Below, one piece after another: positions 58,441 to 64,000 of a DNA stretch of 64,000 bases. Positions within the stretch are counted from its first letter, which is position 1, and each line of letters opens with the position of its first letter. Made by a program: the position numbers and the translations under genes. Source of the DNA: CBFHWU01 sp965659665. Lineage in GTDB: Bacteria > Bacteroidota > Bacteroidia > Flavobacteriales > Flavobacteriaceae. Below the pieces are notes generated by a model. The model saw only the letters and a list, made by a program, of their open reading frames with translations. It ran no database searches and was not told where the DNA came from. Location of the stretch: NCBI GenBank assembly GCA_965659665.1, contig CBFHWU010000032.1, forward strand, positions 41,740 through 105,739, written 5' to 3'.

Positions 58441-59862
58441 ATGGCTCGAAAAAGAAAAATACACCCTATCCTTAACCGTGTGCATATAGAGGGGATCGCC
58501 CAAAAAGGAAAAGCAGTGGGAAGAACCCCCGAAGGTGCTGTAATATTTGTATCGGATGCTATCCCTGGAGACGTTGTGGATATACAAGTGCTAAAAAAAC
58601 GCCGTAACTTTTGGGAAGGAAAAGCTGTTCACTATCATACCCTAAGCAACGATCGAATAAAACCAAAATGTAGACACTTTGGAGAATGTGGGGGATGTAA
58701 ATGGCAACATATGAAATATGAGGCTCAACTCTTACACAAGCAAAAAGAAGTCATTGAGGCGCTCACTCACATAGGGCATCTTAATTTTCCTCACCCACAT
58801 CCCATTATTGGTTGTGATGAAACTTACCATTACAGAAATAAAATGGAGTTTAGTTTTTCTAATAATCGTTGGCTCAGCCATGAAGAAATTCAGGACAAAG
58901 ACATGGTTGTTGAACGTAATGGGCTAGGCTTTCACAAACCTGGAATGTGGGACAAAATAGTGGATATAGAAGAGTGTCATTTACAGGGATTTCCCTCAAA
59001 TGAAATTCGAAACGAGATTAAACGTTATGCTCTAAAACATCAATTAGAGTTTTACGATCCTCGAAATAAAAACGGCTTTTTACGGTCTCTTATGATTCGA
59101 ATTAGTTCTTTGGGAGAAGTGATGGTGGTGATTCAGTTTTTTAGAGAACAGGCGAAAGATCGAATGGCATTATTGGATCATTTATTACAGACTTTTCCAA
59201 AGATCACTTCCTTACAGTATATTATTAATAACAAAGGAAACGACAGTATTTACGATCAAAAAATTATCTGTTACAACAATCGTGATTTTATTACCGAACA
59301 AATGGGTGCATTGTATTTTCAAATCACAGCCAAATCCTTTTATCAAACCAGTTCCCATCAAGCTAAAGTGCTTTATGATGTTGTAAAAGATTTTGCAGGT
59401 TTATCTGGAAATGAACGAGTATATGATTTATATACAGGGTTAGGAACCATTGCTCAATATGTGGCACACAATGCCAAACATGTAATAGGAATTGAATCTG
59501 TTCCTGATGCTATTGTTGCGGCAAGATACAATGCCAAAAAAAATAAGATAAACAACACCACTTTTGAAATAGGTGACATGAAAAAAGTTTTTAATCCCGA
59601 ATTTATTACAAAATACGGTCATCCGGATGTAGTCATTGCTGACCCTCCACGTGATGGGATGCATAAAGATGTGACCGATCAATTACTTCAACTAAACGCC
59701 AAACGGATTGTGTATGTCAGTTGCAATCCCTCCACACAAGCGCGAGATTTGGCCATATTATCTTCCCAATACGCTATTCAAAAAGTGCAGCCTGTCGATA
59801 TGTTTCCCCATACGCAACACGTCGAAAATGTTGTACTTTTGAATCGTAAAGAAAATGAATGA
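58441..59862 (+). CDS. rlmD: 23S rRNA (uracil1939-C5)-methyltransferase RlmD (RumA)
   Basis: 473 residues. TRAM domain (about 10-65). 4Fe-4S cysteines Cys77, Cys83 and Cys86 (CRHFGECGGC), plus Cys179. The SAM motif is DLYTGLGTIAQYVA, and the catalytic Cys near 428 lies in VYVSCNPSTQARD. It methylates U1939 of 23S rRNA; RlmC- or TrmA-type specificity is also possible. The family N-terminus (ARKRKIHPILNRVHIEGIAQ) supports the start. The stop overlaps the next ATG by 4 bases. Confidence 0.9.
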   Translation: MARKRKIHPILNRVHIEGIAQKGKAVGRTPEGAVIFVSDAIPGDVVDIQVLKKRRNFWEGKAVHYHTLSNDRIKPKCRHFGECGGCKWQHMKYEAQLLHKQKEVIEALTHIGHLNFPHPHPIIGCDETYHYRNKMEFSFSNNRWLSHEEIQDKDMVVERNGLGFHKPGMWDKIVDIEECHLQGFPSNEIRNEIKRYALKHQLEFYDPRNKNGFLRSLMIRISSLGEVMVVIQFFREQAKDRMALLDHLLQTFPKITSLQYIINNKGNDSIYDQKIICYNNRDFITEQMGALYFQITAKSFYQTSSHQAKVLYDVVKDFAGLSGNERVYDLYTGLGTIAQYVAHNAKHVIGIESVPDAIVAARYNAKKNKINNTTFEIGDMKKVFNPEFITKYGHPDVVIADPPRDGMHKDVTDQLLQLNAKRIVYVSCNPSTQARDLAILSSQYAIQKVQPVDMFPHTQHVENVVLLNRKENE

Positions 59863-60314
59863 AAAATATCGTATTTATTTTAGTTGTTTTGTTCTGCATC
59901 GCTTGTGAACCTGATGATATTTGTATTGAAGAAACTCCAGGTACCCCACAACTTATCCTACTATTTTATGACGCTCAAAACCCTACTGTACGCAAACCCC
60001 TAAGCTCGTTAGAAATTCAAGGAATTGGTTCTGATATCGTCCAAAACCTAAGCGATATCGACTCTGTTGCGATACCGCTTAAAATTGTAGAAAATCAAAC
60101 CGAATTTATTTTTAAAAACAACGAACAAACCGATATCATTCGCTTTAGCTACACCTCCAACAATATTTATATAAGCCGCTCGTGTGGGTACCAAAGTGTT
60201 TTTAACTTAGCATCTGCATCAATCGATCAACCCCAGTCATGGATCCAGGAACTCGTCATCAATACTTCTGAAATTATTAACGAAAATCAAGCACATGTTA
60301 CGCTTTTGTATTAG
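59859..60314 (+). CDS. DUF6452 family lipoprotein
   Basis: 151 residues. Lipoprotein signal MKNIVFILVVLFCIACEP with Cys16, then a beta-domain whose start (DICIEETPGTPQLILLFYDA) is typical of DUF6452 proteins, which sit next to DUF6048 genes in Flavobacteria. Function unknown, membrane anchored. It overlaps the DUF6048 gene by 20 bases. Confidence 0.75.
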   Translation: MKNIVFILVVLFCIACEPDDICIEETPGTPQLILLFYDAQNPTVRKPLSSLEIQGIGSDIVQNLSDIDSVAIPLKIVENQTEFIFKNNEQTDIIRFSYTSNNIYISRSCGYQSVFNLASASIDQPQSWIQELVINTSEIINENQAHVTLLY

Positions 60315-61002
60315 TTTACCGATCATTATCTTAATGCTTCTAAATGTGTTAAATGCCCAGGAGAATGACAGCATAGCTGTTTTCGAACGGTTTGGAATCC
60401 GTGCGGGAATAGACCTCAGCAAACTGATCAGAATGGCAGTAGAGGAAGATTATAAAGGACTGGAAATTACTGCAGATTATCGATTAAAACGAAACCTATA
60501 TTTGGCTGCCGAATTGGGTACTGAAGAAAAAAACATCGATAAAAATGCAGTGGATTTTACTAGCACAGGAAGTTATATCAAACTTGGGATCGATTACAAT
60601 ACCTATAAAAATTGGAAAGGAATGGAAAACCAAATTCTTGTAGGTTTTCGATTGGCAACCAGTACCCATAAGCAAAAAGTTAATGGTTATCGTATACGAC
60701 AACTAAATCACTACTGGGAGGAGGAACTTGTACATCAGCTCGATCCTTCTCTTACCTATGAAGGGCTAAAAGCCACCTGGTTAGAATTATCCTTAGGGGT
60801 AAAAGCCGAACTGATTCGAAACATGTATATGGGAATTAGTGTACGGGCACATTATTTGGTGAACGACACTAATATCAATGGTTTTGAAAATTTGTTTATC
60901 CCTGGTTTTAATCGTGTTAACTCCGACAACCCGTGGGGAGCTGGAATCAATTATACCATAATGTATCAAATTCCTATTTTTAAAAAAAATCGCCCCTTAT
61001 AA
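60295..61002 (+). CDS. DUF6048 family outer-membrane-barrel-like protein
   Basis: 235 residues. A short hydrophobic signal (IIILMLLNVLNAQ) is followed by a beta-rich outer-membrane-protein-like sequence: FGIRAGIDLSKLIRMAV, NLYLAAELGTE, GSYIKLGIDYN. It ends with aromatic-rich strands (NYTIMYQIPIFKK). A small porin-like barrel is likely. Coupled to the DUF6452 lipoprotein by a 20-base overlap. Confidence 0.75.
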   Translation: MLRFCISLPIIILMLLNVLNAQENDSIAVFERFGIRAGIDLSKLIRMAVEEDYKGLEITADYRLKRNLYLAAELGTEEKNIDKNAVDFTSTGSYIKLGIDYNTYKNWKGMENQILVGFRLATSTHKQKVNGYRIRQLNHYWEEELVHQLDPSLTYEGLKATWLELSLGVKAELIRNMYMGISVRAHYLVNDTNINGFENLFIPGFNRVNSDNPWGAGINYTIMYQIPIFKKNRPL

Positions 61003-61215
61003 CTCTTTTGGTTGTTTTTTCCATGGATATTTCACCCAAATTTTCTTGTCTTTGATTAAAAATTTAGGCGTAATAAAACTCGCTAATACCGCCGATCCTA
61101 CCACCAATGGTAAATGTGGCAAAGGCAACAAATTCCCTATTCCTATTCGAAAAGCAAGAAATACAAAAGCAAAACAAATGATATTTAAGAATAAAGTTTT
61201 ATTTTTTTTGGTCAT
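60997..61215 (-). CDS. Small membrane protein (72 aa)
   Basis: From ATG 61215, 72 residues: two hydrophobic helices (about 7-26 and 30-48) and a basic tail (KKIWVKYPWKKQPKEL). An upstream start at 61251 lies well inside rlmL and is less likely. It overlaps the rlmL-like stop by 17 bases. I do not recognise the family. Confidence 0.65.
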   Translation of the reverse strand: MTKKNKTLFLNIICFAFVFLAFRIGIGNLLPLPHLPLVVGSAVLASFITPKFLIKDKKIWVKYPWKKQPKEL

Positions 61216-62383
61216 GTTTATGTGTTTTTTTGGTTCCCTGGTAAAGCTCATATTTAACCAAACGACTTTCGAGTTTTCCGTTATAGAGTTTTATTTTTCG
61301 CGATGGACGAAGTCCCACGTGTTTTAATGCTTCAAGATTTGAGGTAATTATCCAAGCATGGGATTGTGGATAAGATTGCTTTAGAGTATCCCCTATTTCT
61401 TTATAAAATGTAGGTACATCAATGGCTAGGCGTTCGTCATAAGGCGGATTAAAAACCATTTGTAAAAAAACATCATGAGAGTCTTTGGTCGATGTAAAAA
61501 AATCTTGTTGTTGAATTTCAATAAAATCTTCTAAATCAGCACTTTTTATATTTTCTCGTGCTTTGCGTACTGCGGAGGGGGCTTTATCGTATCCGATAAT
61601 TTTATGGTCAAAACCTCGTACTTTATTTAATGCTGACGCTTCAATTATCGTAAACAAATCATCGTCCCAGTCCTTCCATCGTTCAAAAGCAAATGTCTTG
61701 CGATTTAAATTGGGAGGAATGTTACACGCTATCATAGCAGCTTCAACTAGTAAAGTACCACTTCCACACATAGGATCTAAAAAATCAGACAACCCATCCC
61801 AACCCGACAATAAAAGCATGCCCGCAGCCAATACTTCATTGATAGGGGCGATATTGGTAGCTGTTCTATATCCTCGCTGGTGTAACGAGCTTCCAGAGGA
61901 GTCCAAGGAGATTGTTGTGGAATTTTCTTGTACATGCAAATGAATCAGCAAATCAGGATGTTCTTTATTGACACTAGGTCGCTTACCCTCTCGTTGGCGA
62001 AAACGATCGGCTATCGCATCTTTAGCTTTTTGAGCAACAAACATGCTGTTGTTAAATTGATTTGATGTCATAGTGACTTGAATCAAAAATGTTTTCTCCA
62101 CATCAATATATTCTTCCCATGGAATATTATAAATAGCTCGATAAAGCGTAGATTCATCATTAACATGCACGGTACGAAGGGGTTTAAGAATTCGAATAGC
62201 GGTACGAAGGCACAAATTGGCTTTATACATAAACCCTTTGTCGCCTACAAAGCGTACATTTCGAACTCCTTTTTCAATAGATTGCGCTCCAAGTGCCTTT
62301 AATTCTTCTTCTAAAATATCTTCAAAACCATAAAATGTTTTGGCCACCATTTCAAAAAGGATGTTTTTATTACGAGCTTTCAT
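61199..62383 (-). CDS. rlmL: THUMP-domain 23S rRNA (guanine-N2)-methyltransferase, RlmL-like
   Basis: 394 residues. THUMP domain about 50-165 and a SAM methyltransferase domain with LDPMCGSGTLLVEAAMIACN and the catalytic MVFNPPYDERL. It matches the N-terminal half of E. coli RlmKL (RlmL, m2G2445) and lacks the RlmK half. It has a -7 box TATTTTTG 5 bases before its ATG (leaderless) and shares a 30-base gap with the divergent methyltransferase gene. Confidence 0.82.
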   Translation of the reverse strand: MKARNKNILFEMVAKTFYGFEDILEEELKALGAQSIEKGVRNVRFVGDKGFMYKANLCLRTAIRILKPLRTVHVNDESTLYRAIYNIPWEEYIDVEKTFLIQVTMTSNQFNNSMFVAQKAKDAIADRFRQREGKRPSVNKEHPDLLIHLHVQENSTTISLDSSGSSLHQRGYRTATNIAPINEVLAAGMLLLSGWDGLSDFLDPMCGSGTLLVEAAMIACNIPPNLNRKTFAFERWKDWDDDLFTIIEASALNKVRGFDHKIIGYDKAPSAVRKARENIKSADLEDFIEIQQQDFFTSTKDSHDVFLQMVFNPPYDERLAIDVPTFYKEIGDTLKQSYPQSHAWIITSNLEALKHVGLRPSRKIKLYNGKLESRLVKYELYQGTKKTHKHDQKK

Positions 62384-62388
62384 GATAA

Positions 62389-62396
62389 CAAAAATA
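62389..62396 (-). promoter_or_regulatory. -7 element of rlmL-like gene
   Basis: The minus strand reads TATTTTTG, 5 bases before the ATG at 62383. Only 3 bases separate it from the opposite-facing -7 box at 62400-62407. Confidence 0.55.
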
Positions 62397-62399
62397 CTG

Positions 62400-62407
62400 T
62401 AAATTTG
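62400..62407 (+). promoter_or_regulatory. -7 element of the SAM methyltransferase gene
   Basis: TAAATTTG, 6 bases before ATG 62414. A TTG start at 62405 lies inside the box and is rejected. Confidence 0.55.
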
Positions 62408-62413
62408 CAGCGC

Positions 62414-63160
62414 ATGAAAACAGAAAATTCTACAGCTTGGTTCGAGTCATGGTTTGATTCCCCTTATTATCCTATTTTATACAATCATAGGAATCAAAAA
62501 GAAGCCGAAAAATTTATTTCACAACTCATAAATACCCTGTCTGTTCCTAATGGATCAAGTATGTTGGATGTGGCATGTGGTCGAGGACGTCACTCCATCT
62601 ATTTAGCTTCTTTGGGATACGATGTTACGGGAATTGATTTGTCTCCGAAAAGCATCGAATACGCCATTCAATTCTCTAATGACAAACTCAGCTTTGAGGT
62701 ACATGACATGCGTATCCCTTACCCCAAAAAAGTAGATGTATTACTTAACCTTTTTACCAGTTTTGGTTATTTTGACGATGATTCTGATCATCTTGAAGCA
62801 TTAAAAGCTTTTAGAAAAAATTTAAACCCAAATGGTATTGCCATCATTGATTTTCTCAATATCAACTATGTCGCTGAGCATTTGATTCCACATGAAACTA
62901 TTCAAAAAAAAAATATCCGTTTTAACATTCAACGTCAAATAGCCGATGGATATATCACAAAAACTATTTCTTTTGAAACCGAAAAAAAATCCTATGTTTT
63001 TTATGAAAAAGTACGTGCGCTGAGCTATTTTGATTTTAAAAAATTACTTGACGATGCCCATTTACGTATTCTAAATTGCTGGGGAGGGTACAACCTCAAG
63101 CCTTTTCATTCACAACACTCTGACCGATTAATTTTATGCATCACACCCTCGAGTTTATAG
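62414..63160 (+). CDS. Class I SAM-dependent methyltransferase, unknown substrate
   Basis: 248 residues from ATG 62414. Opening with TAWFESWFDSPYYPILY, a common Bacteroidetes methyltransferase start. SAM motifs MLDVACGRGRHSIYLASLG, then VTGIDLSPKSIEYA, and LLNLFTSFGYF. The substrate is unknown; the fold suggests small molecules or a lipid, not rRNA. The stop overlaps the ZIP transporter start by 25 bases. Confidence 0.78.
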   Translation: MKTENSTAWFESWFDSPYYPILYNHRNQKEAEKFISQLINTLSVPNGSSMLDVACGRGRHSIYLASLGYDVTGIDLSPKSIEYAIQFSNDKLSFEVHDMRIPYPKKVDVLLNLFTSFGYFDDDSDHLEALKAFRKNLNPNGIAIIDFLNINYVAEHLIPHETIQKKNIRFNIQRQIADGYITKTISFETEKKSYVFYEKVRALSYFDFKKLLDDAHLRILNCWGGYNLKPFHSQHSDRLILCITPSSL

Positions 63161-63810
63161 CTCCATTTCTGGCCGTTGTTGTAGGTGGATTAATTGTGTA
63201 TTTTTTTCGTTCCCTATCCTTCATACGGGTGTTATTGGTTTTTAGTGGGGCTTTTTTATTGTCTATAGTCGTTTTTGAAATGATTCCCGACATTTACATG
63301 CATAACCCTCCACAAAGTATAGGACTCTGGGTGATGTCAGGAATTTTACTTCAAGTTATTTTAGAATACTTTTCGAAAGGTGCTGAACACGGTCATATGC
63401 ATAAACATACCCAAAAATCTTTTCCTTGGATTTTGTTTGTTAGCTTAAGCGCTCATGCCTTGTTGGAAGGAATGCCTCTTCATCATCATCATCATTTAAT
63501 TTGGGGAATTGTAATCCATAAGCTACCTGTTGCCATGTTATTAACTTTTTATTTTTTTAAAGCAAAATTTCGTTCGAGTTATATTGTACTTTTTTTGTTT
63601 GGTTTTGGAATCATGACTCCAATTGGTACCTGGGTGGCTCAAAAATCTGATGAGATTGCTCAATATTCCATCCAAATGAGTGCTGTTGTAGTCGGTATGT
63701 TTTTACATATTGCAACAACTATTCTCTTTGAAAGTTCAGAGGGGCATCGTTTTAAGATTTCAAAAATCATCGCATTTGTATTGGCAGTGTTGTTGGCTTG
63801 GTTTTTATAA
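63136..63810 (+). CDS. ZIP-family divalent metal transporter
   Basis: 224 residues, about seven helices. Metal-binding transmembrane motifs SAHALLEGMPL and GIVIHKLPVAM, a His-rich loop (EHGHMHKHTQKS) and a run of five His (HHHHH) in the channel side. It probably imports Zn or Fe; the metal cannot be told from sequence. It overlaps the previous gene by 25 bases. Confidence 0.85.
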   Translation: MHHTLEFIAPFLAVVVGGLIVYFFRSLSFIRVLLVFSGAFLLSIVVFEMIPDIYMHNPPQSIGLWVMSGILLQVILEYFSKGAEHGHMHKHTQKSFPWILFVSLSAHALLEGMPLHHHHHLIWGIVIHKLPVAMLLTFYFFKAKFRSSYIVLFLFGFGIMTPIGTWVAQKSDEIAQYSIQMSAVVVGMFLHIATTILFESSEGHRFKISKIIAFVLAVLLAWFL

Positions 63811-64000
63811 CAGTAAATTCATCTCCTTAAATGACTTTTTTTCGCTTTACTACCCAACCACCCCTCCTCTCATTTTGTGCCCATTAATAATAGTAAATAA
63901 TTAATGCTGTTTTTTTGATAATTTTCCTCCATTGTTAATTCTTTTTGTTTTTTACACTTGGTTTTTAGTGATTTTAACCGCTAATTTTGAGTTCAAATTT
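63811..64000. other. AT-rich end of window, no gene seen
   Basis: About 190 bases with no credible ORF; the frame continuing into the next sequence cannot be judged. Confidence 0.5.

Overview
The window is chromosomal DNA of a Flavobacteriia-type Bacteroidetes, probably Flavobacteriaceae. It is AT-rich. It carries the gliding lipoprotein gene gldI, secreted proteins with C-terminal type IX secretion (T9SS) sorting domains, lineage-typical families of unknown function (DUF3822, DUF3810, DUF6048, DUF6452), and promoters with the Bacteroidetes -7 element TAnnTTTG instead of TATAAT. Several -7 elements sit only 2-13 bases before the start codon, which suggests leaderless or nearly leaderless mRNAs.

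Layout. 1-2543: end of tsaD, then rsmE, an AI-2E-type exporter, a YbjQ protein and a tiny membrane ORF. 2611-2844: tRNA-Ser(GCU) and tRNA-Arg(UCU). 2845-5727: a decayed accessory island next to the tRNA-Arg gene. It holds an integrase arm-domain remnant, three same-orientation copies of a 153-156 bp element with GC-rich inverted ends, two small secreted orphan proteins and several truncated ORF pieces. 5728-9875: a secreted CE1/PHB-depolymerase-like esterase, a 7TM HD phosphohydrolase (c-di-AMP phosphodiesterase type) and an NlpC/P60 hydrolase. 9928-16466: a TPR protein and gyrA, divergent from clpC. 16538-19955: nadA-nadB-nadC (quinolinate route to NAD). 20225-24905: thrA-thrB-thrC. 25336-36096: a secreted-protein locus with a tail-collar-domain protein, a 2879-residue LamG/T9SS protein, a protein sharing one of its domains, and a lipoprotein. 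36144-45112: aminopeptidase P, gcvT, a sugar-nucleotide reductase-like protein, a DUF1801 protein, yebC, kdsB, a Dda/RecD-like helicase, a pilin-like protein, a DUF3822 protein and rsmD. 45109-48732: a tightly overlapping leftward operon of a small membrane protein, mutL and two rhomboid proteases. 48814-52438: an nrnA-like DHH phosphoesterase, gldI, a cyclophilin-FKBP fusion and a DUF3810 metalloprotease-like protein. 52428-63810: a VPS10/BNR-repeat protein, an S9 peptidase, rlmD, DUF6452 and DUF6048 genes, an rlmL-like methyltransferase, a SAM methyltransferase and a ZIP metal transporter.

Most of the window is ordinary, gene-dense core genome, with frequent 4-20 bp overlaps between neighbouring genes. 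Two places stand out. The first is the repeat-rich island at about 2.9-5.7 kb, where a structured non-coding element appears to have inserted into or between small genes. The second is the 25.3-36.1 kb secreted locus, which could be a surface adhesin or secreted machine. Functions come from reading motifs by eye; no database search was run.
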